A DNA stretch of 8,366 nt from Actinomycetes bacterium. Lineage in GTDB: Bacteria > Actinomycetota > Thermoleophilia > Solirubrobacterales > 70-9. A program made the translations under genes and the position numbers. Location: contig JAEYSQ010000239.1 in NCBI GenBank assembly GCA_023434465.1, positions 1-8,366 of the forward strand, written 5' to 3'. A model generated the notes under the pieces. The model was not told the origin of the DNA and ran no database searches. It saw only the letters and a program-made list of their open reading frames with translations. The first letter of the stretch is position 1; each line of letters begins with the position of its first letter. This document shows, piece by piece, positions 1 to 5,902 of this stretch.

Positions 1-1252
1 CGGACAGGGCCTGCGCGACGGAACCGCGAGTTCCGAGTGCATTTGACCGGAGGATTGAGAGAGTGCCGAGCACCACCCAGAACGCGTTCTGGACCGCGAC
101 CAGGTCGGCGACCAGAACCGCGAGCGCGATTCCGATCGCGCCGCGGATGCTGTTCCTCAGCCAGCTCGAGTCGAGACCGGCGTGGCGGGCGATCATCCGG
201 CCTGCTCCCGCAACCCTCTTCTTGCCTAACTGGGCCCAGGTCCAGAGATCACCCAGCGCTCCGGGCGCCACCGCCTTCTCGCAGGCGAGAAGCGTCGTCT
301 CGGCCACGTCGATCACCGAGTTGGCGAGCTTGCGCAACCGGAACTCGTGATCGAGGTGCCGGATCACATCCTTTTCCTCCTGTCCCGCCGTCCGGGTTGC
401 CTGCTTGCGAAGGTCGGCCGTGTTCTGCTCGATCAGGCGCCGAAGTGCTTGCTCGGTTTCCGTGAGTGGCAGTTCCGTCTCCTTCCCGTTGAGCATCGTG
501 GCCGCGGCGTCGAGCAGGTTGGCACTGGCCTCGCGAAGGTCGCGCGCATACTTGCGGTCGGCTTCGATTCCGGCCCCGGGCGTGACGACCAGACCGTACG
601 TCCAGGACTGCTCGTCGACCAGATGGGCGATCGCAGCACTGACCCCGGTCGCTCCGGTGGGCCGGTTCGGAGTGGAGAGGAACTTCTTCCGCAGCTTCCA
701 GACCTGCGTCGACGCTTCGTCTCGGAGCTCCCCTGAGGAGGGAAACCGGATCAGCTCGGCCAGCGCCCGCGCCGAGCGGGCTGACTGGCGACGCAGGTCG
801 CCGTACCAGGGCAGTCGCCAGATCAGGTAGGTCGCGGGGATGCAGATCACCGAGGCGAGCAGCCAGCCGAGCAGGCGGTCGTCGATCGTCGAGGCTGGCG
901 CTTCGATCATCAGGGGCAGGGCGATGAGCAGCACCGCGCCGTTGCGGGCCGCCGCGAAGTACGGGTTGACCACCCCGGAGAAGAAGACCAGAAACGAGAT
1001 CAGTCCGGCGCCGGCCGCCGCCGCGACGGTGTACTGGGAGAGCCAGGTTCCGGCCGCGATGAACACGCAACCCACGGCGACCAGTCCGACCCAGGCGATC
1101 GCCCGGGGCAGCGGCCGACCGGCGAAGGTGACCATGGCCAGCAGGATGAAGGCTCCGAAAGCGGCGAACGGACGGGCCGGCACCTCGAGGAAGAGGGTTG
1201 CCAGGAGAAAGCAGAGCGGCATGAAGATCGCCGCCCTGACGGCGATCTTCAT
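1..1252 (-). CDS. FUSC-family membrane protein (putative aromatic-acid-type exporter), C-terminus off the left edge
   Basis: The reverse strand is open from 1252 to the window edge: 417 codons without a stop. About six hydrophobic helices lie within residues 5-146 (for example AAIFMPLCFLLATLFL and AGAGLISFLVFFSGVV). A hydrophilic, helical, charged region follows (about 150-360). A second membrane bundle then begins at about residue 362 with WLRNSIRGAIGIALAVLVAD and FWVVLGTLSILRSNALGT. This helices-cytosolic-helices order and the WVVLGTLSxLRSNALGT signature are typical of FUSC/FUSC_2 proteins, which usually run to 600-750 residues, so roughly a third to a half is missing. The family includes fusaric-acid and p-hydroxybenzoate efflux proteins; the substrate here is unknown. 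The start is uncertain. ATG at 1252 is used, 19 nt after the upstream stop, but no clear ribosome site precedes it. An in-frame TTG at 1294 would overlap the upstream gene and add 14 residues (LNLSRLTDRIDPSA). It is probably cotranscribed with the 224-residue gene upstream. Confidence 0.8.
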   Translation of the reverse strand, partial: MKIAVRAAIFMPLCFLLATLFLEVPARPFAAFGAFILLAMVTFAGRPLPRAIAWVGLVAVGCVFIAAGTWLSQYTVAAAAGAGLISFLVFFSGVVNPYFAAARNGAVLLIALPLMIEAPASTIDDRLLGWLLASVICIPATYLIWRLPWYGDLRRQSARSARALAELIRFPSSGELRDEASTQVWKLRKKFLSTPNRPTGATGVSAAIAHLVDEQSWTYGLVVTPGAGIEADRKYARDLREASANLLDAAATMLNGKETELPLTETEQALRRLIEQNTADLRKQATRTAGQEEKDVIRHLDHEFRLRKLANSVIDVAETTLLACEKAVAPGALGDLWTWAQLGKKRVAGAGRMIARHAGLDSSWLRNSIRGAIGIALAVLVADLVAVQNAFWVVLGTLSILRSNALGTRGSVAQALS

Positions 1253-1271
1253 CGCCGACGGGTCGATCCGG

Positions 1272-1946
1272 TCAGTCAGCCGGGAAAGGTTCAAGCCCCG
1301 CGTTCCACGGTCCGCCGGGATAGGTGTGAAACCCGTCTTCTTCCATCTCCGCGTGAAGGCGACGGAAGAGTTCCCCGGCATTGGTCAGGGCCAGTTTCAA
1401 TTCTTCGCTGGAGCGCTCCTTCAGCCTCCAGAGAAACCAGAACTGCCGGTCGTTGACACCGAAGTCGCACTCGCGGTCGATCGTCGTCGTCCATTCGAGA
1501 AAGCCGGGCGAGAAAAGTTCCCGCAGCGCGATCGGGTCGTGATCCTCGGGCACCGTCGCCAGGAACCGCTGGTTGAACTCGAGCGATTCGAACTCGACCT
1601 TGCGCCGGGAGACATGCTGCTTCACGAACTCGCCGGCGTTGGCCTCGATCGACTCGACGTTGAAGGCGGGCACCACTCGGGCCAGGTCCGGCATGTGCGC
1701 CTTGGCGAGGATCGCGGTCGGCACCATGCTCTTTCGCATGAATCCGCCGACTTCTTTCTCGTCGGCGTCGCAGCTGGCTCCCCAGAAGTCGGGGGCGAGA
1801 TTTCCGGTCAGCCTGTTGCTACCGCCGACGCACAACGCGACCGGCCCGTCGGCCGGGTTGATTCCGCCGACCGCTTCCCACTTGACTTCACCCGCTCCCC
1901 GGTAAGAGGAAACGATCTGCTGCCACTGGTCGGATTCCTTGCCCAT
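1272..1946 (-). CDS. Conserved hypothetical protein with a DUF3137-like segment, divergent from lemA
   Basis: This is a 224-residue soluble protein with no signal peptide or membrane helix. I do not recognise the whole protein. Residues 116-150 (VEFESLEFNQRF, then D-x-x-x-x-x-LRELFSPGFLEW) follow the pattern 'hydrophobic-E-S-x-x-F-N-x-x-F ... A-x-x-L-x-P-x-x-x-x-x' that I associate with DUF3137 and similar proteins. Those are often encoded beside lemA; this is a memory-based resemblance, not a search result. The last third (about 165-205) is aromatic-rich and then helical (WFLWRLKERSSEELKLALT). The ATG at 1946 is supported by an AGGGTG Shine-Dalgarno at 1959-1954 with 7 nt spacing. The gene is transcribed away from lemA across a 98-bp gap and leads into the FUSC gene. 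A role linked to LemA is inferred only from position and this motif. Confidence 0.7.
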   Translation of the reverse strand: MGKESDQWQQIVSSYRGAGEVKWEAVGGINPADGPVALCVGGSNRLTGNLAPDFWGASCDADEKEVGGFMRKSMVPTAILAKAHMPDLARVVPAFNVESIEANAGEFVKQHVSRRKVEFESLEFNQRFLATVPEDHDPIALRELFSPGFLEWTTTIDRECDFGVNDRQFWFLWRLKERSSEELKLALTNAGELFRRLHAEMEEDGFHTYPGGPWNAGLEPFPAD

Positions 1947-1979
1947 CGGCGATCACCCTATCCGGATCCGCAAAGCGGT

Positions 1980-2009
1980 TTGGTCGAAAGGGGATTCTCG
2001 GGATAGGAT
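1980..2009 (+). promoter_or_regulatory. Candidate lemA promoter
   Basis: TTGGTC (1980-1985) is followed after 18 nt by TAGGAT (2004-2009). Transcription would begin near 2016, leaving a leader of about 29 nt that contains the lemA ribosome site. The -35 is a partial match. No clear inverted-repeat operator was seen, apart from short palindromes around 1960-1970 (ATCCGGAT and CGGATCCG). Confidence 0.35.
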
Positions 2010-2028
2010 TCCGCCGTACTTACTTCAA
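2000..2028 (-). promoter_or_regulatory. Candidate promoter for the 224-residue gene
   Basis: Read on the minus strand, TTGAAG (2028-2023) is followed after 17 nt by TATCCC (2005-2000). Spacing is ideal for a housekeeping sigma factor, but the -10 matches only at its first three bases. It overlaps the candidate lemA -10 on the other strand, so the two divergent promoters could interfere. The call rests on motif and position only. Confidence 0.25.
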
Positions 2029-2030
2029 CC

Positions 2031-2036
2031 GAGGGG
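2031..2036 (+). promoter_or_regulatory. lemA ribosome binding site (decides the start)
   Basis: GAGGGG lies 8 nt before ATG at 2045 but only 2 nt before the in-frame TTG at 2039. The spacing therefore selects the ATG. Confidence 0.65.
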
Positions 2037-2044
2037 ACTTGCCT

Positions 2045-2611
2045 ATGAGTGGCGCACTTATCGCGCTGATAGTGGTCGTGGTTATCGCTCTGATCGTGAT
2101 GATCTGGTACATCTCGACGAGGAACGGGATCATCGCTTCGCGCAACCGCGTCGATGAATCCTGGAGCGGCATCGACGTCCAACTGAAGCGTCGCCATGAT
2201 CTGGTCCCGAACCTGGTCGAGACGGTCAAGGGCTACGCGACCCACGAGCAGAAGGTCTTCGAAGAAGTGACCAAGGCGCGAGCCGACGCGATGGCCGCCC
2301 AATCGGTCGATGAAACCGCCTCGGCCGAGTCCGGCCTCAACCGCTCCCTGGCCGATCTTCGTGCCGTGGCCGAGCAGTACCCGGATCTGAAGGCGACCGA
2401 GAACTTCCAGCAGCTCAGCCGGAACCTCTCGGAACTCGAAGACGAGATCCAGGCCTCCCGCCGGATCTACAACTCGAACGTCCAGTCCTACAACACCAAG
2501 ATCCAGCAGTTCCCCGCGTCGGTCGTCGCCAACCAGGGTGGCTTCACCGACAAGGAGTTCTTCGAGATCGAGGACGCCGCCGAGCGCGCCACCCCGAACG
2601 TCACCTTTTAG
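2045..2611 (+). CDS. lemA: LemA family membrane protein
   Basis: This is a 188-residue protein with one N-terminal membrane helix (about residues 4-23, LIALIVVVVIALIVMIWYI) and no cleavage site, followed by a long helical domain. The signature right after the helix, NRVDESWSGIDVQLKRRHDL and then VPNLVETVKGYATHE, is the diagnostic LemA core. A later segment with LxxLENxQ-like spacing (TENFQQLSRNLSELEDEI) and Y-N-x-x-V-Q-x-Y-N (YNSNVQSYN) also fits, as does the length (family about 180-200). LemA proteins are widespread and poorly understood envelope proteins with a short N-terminal anchor and a helical bundle. The usual neighbours, a TPM-domain protein or an HtpX-type protease, are absent; the divergent neighbour is the DUF3137-like gene. 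The start is ATG with GAGGGG 8 nt upstream. The gene converges on the TetR gene and probably ends at the shared hairpins. Confidence 0.93.
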   Translation: MSGALIALIVVVVIALIVMIWYISTRNGIIASRNRVDESWSGIDVQLKRRHDLVPNLVETVKGYATHEQKVFEEVTKARADAMAAQSVDETASAESGLNRSLADLRAVAEQYPDLKATENFQQLSRNLSELEDEIQASRRIYNSNVQSYNTKIQQFPASVVANQGGFTDKEFFEIEDAAERATPNVTF

Positions 2612-2627
2612 GACTTAACAGGAGTCA

Positions 2628-2645
2628 GGCGGGGTCCGACCCGCC
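2628..2645 (+). terminator. Short GC hairpin after lemA
   Basis: GGCGGG (2628-2633) pairs with CCCGCC (2640-2645) around a 6-nt loop, 16 nt after the lemA stop. It has no T-tract, so it would be a weak or Rho-assisted terminator at best. It may act together with the larger hairpin just downstream. Confidence 0.3.
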
Positions 2646-2660
2646 CTCCATGTAGACCCC

Positions 2661-2698
2661 GCCCCTCCCATCTGAAGCAACTATTCGTTGGGAGGGGC
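2661..2698. terminator. Candidate bidirectional terminator hairpin between lemA and the TetR gene
   Basis: GCCCCTCCCA (2661-2670) is perfectly complementary to TGGGAGGGGC (2689-2698). The 10-bp stem has an 18-nt loop, within which GAA and TTC could pair further. It lies between convergent genes and contains the TetR stop codon (2681-2683) in its loop. There is no T-tract on either side, as is common for hairpins in GC-rich actinobacteria. Termination is inferred from position and stem strength. Confidence 0.5.
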
Positions 2699-3367
2699 TA
2701 CCGGGGGTGCAGAGTCGGAGTCCTCAACGGTCTCGTTTCCTGCCTGAACGGGCGCGGGAGAACCAAATAGGGCGGCCCACCACACGCGCGTCAATGACGA
2801 AGCGATCTCGGTCGGGTCTCCTTCGCCCTGAGCCAGGTGAACCTGAAAGCTTCGCTCGGTCATCAACACCAGGCCCTCGGCCAGAGCCTCGGGGTCGAGC
2901 GACTCGTTTACCGCGCCGGTACCCCGGAGCCGTTCGATCTCCTCGCGGGTTCCTTCGGTGATCGTCTCCAGGACGGTTGCCCAGAGCTCACGCACTTCTT
3001 CGTCGTAGGTTGCCGCTTCCCCGGCCAGGGCCAAAAGTCCGGAACTGTCAGCGTAGATGCGCGCCATGCCGTAGATGCCACGCTCGATCTCGCGGCGCGG
3101 ATCGTCACCCTGTTGCCAGCAGCGGCCGAGCCGATTCTGGTGCGAGGCGATCAGATCCTCGAGCGCCCCGAGCAGCAGCTCCTCCTTGTCACCGAAGTAG
3201 ACGTAGAAGGCCGAGCGGGCCACCCCCGCCTCACGGGTCACGCCCTCGACGGTCAGATCCTTGAAGGAACCGGCCGCTGACTGGTTCAGCGCCGCCTCGA
3301 TCAGCTCCTGACGGGTCCGCTCGTGACGGCGGCGTCGGCTATGTCGGCGTTCAAGCGAGGTCGGCAC
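2681..3367 (-). CDS. TetR-family transcriptional regulator, EthR-like
   Basis: This is a 228-residue protein. The N-terminus is Arg-rich (RRHSRRRRHERTRQELIEAA), which suits DNA contact. The TetR helix-turn-helix follows at about residues 38-62 (LTVEGVTREAGVARSAFYVY, then F-G-D-K-E-E-L-L). The ligand-binding domain resembles mycobacterial EthR: LAGEAATYDEEVRELWATV, then LAEGLVLMTERSF (EthR has L-M-N-E-R-T at this place) and a W-W-A-A-L-F-G end. The tail after about residue 205 is acidic and Pro-rich. EthR-type regulators repress a neighbouring gene and respond to hydrophobic ligands; the ligand and target here are unknown. The gene lies 39 nt after the delta-60 gene on the same strand. The start is GTG at 3367: the nearby ATG at 3378 is out of frame, and no Shine-Dalgarno is visible. 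A -10-like hexamer at leaderless distance supports the GTG. Confidence 0.92.
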   Translation of the reverse strand: MPTSLERRHSRRRRHERTRQELIEAALNQSAAGSFKDLTVEGVTREAGVARSAFYVYFGDKEELLLGALEDLIASHQNRLGRCWQQGDDPRREIERGIYGMARIYADSSGLLALAGEAATYDEEVRELWATVLETITEGTREEIERLRGTGAVNESLDPEALAEGLVLMTERSFQVHLAQGEGDPTEIASSLTRVWWAALFGSPAPVQAGNETVEDSDSAPPVAPPNE

Positions 3368-3373
3368 CCGCCA

Positions 3374-3379
3374 AGCATA
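3374..3379 (-). promoter_or_regulatory. Candidate leaderless -10 element for the TetR gene
   Basis: Read on the minus strand, TATGCT (3379-3374) is followed by 6 nt and then the GTG start at 3367. The G of GTG would therefore be the transcription start. This TANNNT-N6-GTG arrangement is common for leaderless actinobacterial genes. The -35 region (GTCTTT, 17 nt upstream) is poor. The absence of a Shine-Dalgarno agrees with the call. Confidence 0.4.
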
Positions 3380-3406
3380 GGCCCCGAACCCGCCGGAAAG
3401 ACGCGG

Positions 3407-5089
3407 TCAGTTGGACGGCCCGCGGGACGCGAGCCTGACTGGCAGTCGGCGAATGGTCCAATTGGGACTGTCGATGCTTTCCTTGCCGGGGATGAAGGCG
3501 GCTCTCACCGGGATCCTGAGCCGTGAACTTTTCCGGCGCAGTTTGATTGCGCCCCGCGGGATCCTGATCTTCAGATTGACCGGCGAACTTCTGGCCAGAG
3601 TGACCGTGAGCTTTCTGCCGCGGACCGCAAGATCCACTTTCGTCCTGGGAGTGGCGACCGCCTTGGAGGCTTTGAGTTTTCGCTGACGTACGCTCATCCA
3701 TCGAGGAAGGGTGAGGACCAATCTCTGACTGATCTGCCCGGAAACGACCGGAGGTTGGCCAAGCCTCGTACGAACCAGCAGCGAAGGCCGACCGCTTCGG
3801 GCGCCGCTCAGCTTGACGCGCCCCTTCAGCCGTGGCGCCCTGACCCGGCATGACTTCCAGTCGCCTTTGGTGTTGCCGGCCCCGAACCGGCAACTGTCTT
3901 CGGGAAGCACGACCTTGCCTGACCGGCCGAAGGCCACGTCGAGTTTTCCACTTGGGTCGAACTTGGCCAACGCGATCCGGTCGGCGGTTCGGCACCTCCC
4001 GCCGGGGCAGATGGTTCCGTAGGTGAATCCTCCAGCCAGCAGGGAACCATCGGCCAGCGGCAGGATGTCGTGGATCTCCCCACCCGCCCGGGACTTGGTG
4101 AACGAGAGCTCGGCGGGGGCGGCCCAGTTTGCCTCATCAAACACCCGGATCTGGTCGGGATCGTCGCGTAGTGGCATCAGGGAGTACGCGAAACCGGAAC
4201 CGACACGGGAAATCGAGGATAGGTTCGCGGCCGAGATGTAGGTCGGCATTCCGGCGGCCTGTTCACCGGCCGAGTCGGTTCCCCCGACGAAAAACGGGTT
4301 GGAGTACAGGTCGATCGATCCCGGCCCGAAGACCTGGACACCGTCGTCGGGAACTGTCTCGATCCGTGCTATCGCTCCGGGTGAATAGAAGGCCTCCGGC
4401 GGCACGGGATTCACGTCGACCTCAACCTCGCCGTCCCCGTCGTAGGAGGCATCCGGGGTGCCGTCTGGAAGGAGTCGCGTCACCGTATGCCAGTGGCCGA
4501 AGAGGACGCGGCCCTGGGAATCCACTGCGGGTCCGACTCGCCCGGCAGGAACCTGGATCTCGCCGTTCTCGCCGAAACCAGGGTCCGGTGTTCCGTCCAG
4601 GTCGAACTTTTCAAGTCGCCACTGCGCCTCACCCCAAAGCACGTATAGGTACCCGTCGGCTCCGATCGTGGCGGTCCGGATCACCGGTCGGGTCAGCTTG
4701 CCGTCTTCGGCGAAACCGGTGTCTGGCTGGCCGTTCCCGTCGTAAGCCACGAGCGAGGATCCACTCAGGACGATCACACCACCATCCGGTCGGGCGAGAA
4801 GGGTCCCCAACTTGCCGTTCGGGATTCGGTTCAAGCCTCCGTTTCCAAACGAACCGAGCAGTTTTCCATCCGGCGAGAGGCCGAGCAGCATGACGCCTTC
4901 GCGGTACCCGCAGTCCGTGGTGCGCGCCAGGATGATGAATGAGCCGTCTTCCCGCTCGACAGCCTCATCCACGGAGCCGCAGGGAGGCATGCTGCCGGGA
5001 AGTTTGGCGGAAGCAGACCCGGCTGATCCGAGCGCAAGAATTGCGCCGGCAATGACGAGCATCACCCATGGTCTGAACTGCTCGATCAA
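3407..5089 (-). CDS. Secreted delta-60 repeat protein with basic C-terminal domain
   Basis: This is a 560-residue exported protein. A signal peptide ends near residue 28 (VIAGAILALGSAGSASA|KL). Repeats of the delta-60 type (form G-x-x-D-x-x-F-G-x-x-G) appear at about residues 75-90 (GKLLGSFGNGGLNRIP), 119-135 (NGQPDTGFAEDGKLT), 166-182 (DGTPDPGFGENGEIQVP), 210-225 (DGTPDASYDGDGEVEV) and 379-396 (SGKLDVAFGRSGKVVLP). The stretch 230-335 is degenerate. Such repeats are thought to build a beta-propeller-like fold; no enzymatic activity is known. Residues 415-560 form a separate Arg/Lys-rich, beta-strand-rich domain. Six Cys (37, 60, 361, 366, 400, 414) could form disulfides after export. The start is TTG at 5089: a strong AAAGGAAGG lies 5 nt upstream, while the in-frame ATG at 5062 is too far from it. 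It begins 12 nt after the cupredoxin 3 stop, so it is almost certainly cotranscribed with the copper genes. A binding or scaffold role is inferred. Confidence 0.85.
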   Translation of the reverse strand: MIEQFRPWVMLVIAGAILALGSAGSASAKLPGSMPPCGSVDEAVEREDGSFIILARTTDCGYREGVMLLGLSPDGKLLGSFGNGGLNRIPNGKLGTLLARPDGGVIVLSGSSLVAYDGNGQPDTGFAEDGKLTRPVIRTATIGADGYLYVLWGEAQWRLEKFDLDGTPDPGFGENGEIQVPAGRVGPAVDSQGRVLFGHWHTVTRLLPDGTPDASYDGDGEVEVDVNPVPPEAFYSPGAIARIETVPDDGVQVFGPGSIDLYSNPFFVGGTDSAGEQAAGMPTYISAANLSSISRVGSGFAYSLMPLRDDPDQIRVFDEANWAAPAELSFTKSRAGGEIHDILPLADGSLLAGGFTYGTICPGGRCRTADRIALAKFDPSGKLDVAFGRSGKVVLPEDSCRFGAGNTKGDWKSCRVRAPRLKGRVKLSGARSGRPSLLVRTRLGQPPVVSGQISQRLVLTLPRWMSVRQRKLKASKAVATPRTKVDLAVRGRKLTVTLARSSPVNLKIRIPRGAIKLRRKSSRLRIPVRAAFIPGKESIDSPNWTIRRLPVRLASRGPSN

Positions 5090-5094
5090 CGCTG

Positions 5095-5103
5095 CCTTCC
5101 TTT
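5095..5103 (-). promoter_or_regulatory. Ribosome binding site for the TTG-started delta-60 gene
   Basis: AAAGGAAGG (read on the minus strand) ends 5 nt before TTG at 5089 and overlaps the TAA stop of cupredoxin 3 (5104-5102). It is the best evidence for the TTG start and for translational coupling at this junction. Confidence 0.7.
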
Positions 5104-5902
5104 AACGCTTCTGCTGCCTCTTCTTCTTTTTCTTCTGCTTGCCCTTGATTTCGAACCGAAGTTTGAAGTCGGGGCTGGAGTTTCCGGTTTCGTCGTCGAC
5201 CCTGACGATCGCCACGTACTTTCCGGCCTTTGGCTTGAAGGTGGCGGTGCGATTGGCGAAACGGACCGTATTTATGCCGATGTGGACCCTTCGCTCGTGA
5301 AAGCCGGCGAAACGCCTGACCCACTTTGCCTTCTTGCCGCGACGCTTCTTCTTGACCAGCCGGTAGTAGTCGATAGAGGTGGTGCCCTTTTCGCTGACCT
5401 CGAGGTTGATCATCGTGCCCCTCCCCCTGGGACCGAGCACGTAGTGGTTCAGCCGGACCGCCTCGACCTGGGGCGGCTCGAGGTCGAACCGGAGCGGAGC
5501 CTGGGGGCCCGGGTCCGAGTTCGGATCACCGGGATTGCCGGTCACCGTAACCGTGCCTCGCACTGCCTGGGGGTGAAGCTTGCAGACGAACAAATACTCA
5601 CCGGGCTGATCGAAGGTGACCGTGAACGAGTCACCCAGGTTCTGACGCGGACTGGGGATCCCGGGGGCCGAATCCCATTGGGTCGCGTTCGGCGGCTGAC
5701 CGGTGACCGAGTGCTGCAGGTCCGGGCCGATCCAGTCCCAGGTCACCGACTCGCCGAGATCGATCGTCGGCTCCTTCGACCACTCGAAATCGGAAATCGA
5801 AACCCTTGTGTTGACCGCCTGGGCCGGCGCCGAAAGGGCTCCGCCGAGTAGCGCAACGGCCCCGAGCGCAATGGCCAACTGGAACAGTCGCCGGAAGGTC
5901 AC
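5102..5902 (-). CDS. Exported cupredoxin (plastocyanin-like) lacking the axial Met, with basic C-terminal domain
   Basis: Numbering here starts at the alternative TTG at 5917 (271 residues); subtract 5 for the preferred GTG at 5902. A signal peptide with an Arg-rich start (FRRLFQLAIALGAVALLGGA) ends at APAQA|VN, near residue 34. The cupredoxin domain spans about 36-126. It has the first ligand in LQHSVTG (H69) and the distal loop EYLFVCKLHPQAVRGTVTV, with C112 and H115. Plastocyanin-like families have Met where this has A118 (C-x-x-H-P-x-M), so the axial ligand is missing. Residues about 148-259 form a beta-rich domain (GTMINLEVSEKGTTSIDYY, AGKYVAIVRVDDETGN) like the tails of many secreted Thermoleophilia proteins. 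The end is poly-Lys/Arg (KGKQKKKKKRQQKR). The GTG at 5902 overlaps the oxidase stop as GTGA, a classic coupled junction; neither start has a strong ribosome site. Electron transfer or copper binding is the likely role. Confidence 0.85.
   Translation of the reverse strand: MTFRRLFQLAIALGAVALLGGALSAPAQAVNTRVSISDFEWSKEPTIDLGESVTWDWIGPDLQHSVTGQPPNATQWDSAPGIPSPRQNLGDSFTVTFDQPGEYLFVCKLHPQAVRGTVTVTGNPGDPNSDPGPQAPLRFDLEPPQVEAVRLNHYVLGPRGRGTMINLEVSEKGTTSIDYYRLVKKKRRGKKAKWVRRFAGFHERRVHIGINTVRFANRTATFKPKAGKYVAIVRVDDETGNSSPDFKLRFEIKGKQKKKKKRQQKR

Noticed and set aside
249..1070. 273-codon minus-strand frame inside the FUSC region
   Set aside because: It is Arg/Gly/Pro-rich with no coherent helices. The neighbouring frame gives an uninterrupted FUSC protein with proper membrane helices, so this is a shadow.
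1968..1978. Small CCGC-AAA-GCGG hairpin in the divergent region
   Set aside because: Four base pairs are too few to call an operator or terminator.
840..2006. 388-codon plus-strand frame
   Set aside because: It runs antisense across the end of one real gene and all of another, with low-complexity composition. GC-rich DNA often leaves such frames open.
2039..2044. TTG at 2039 as the lemA start
   Set aside because: It is only 2 nt from GAGGGG; ATG at 2045 has proper spacing.
4129..4893. 254-codon plus-strand frame antisense to the delta-60 gene
   Set aside because: It is an Arg-dominated shadow with no ribosome site and no domain features.
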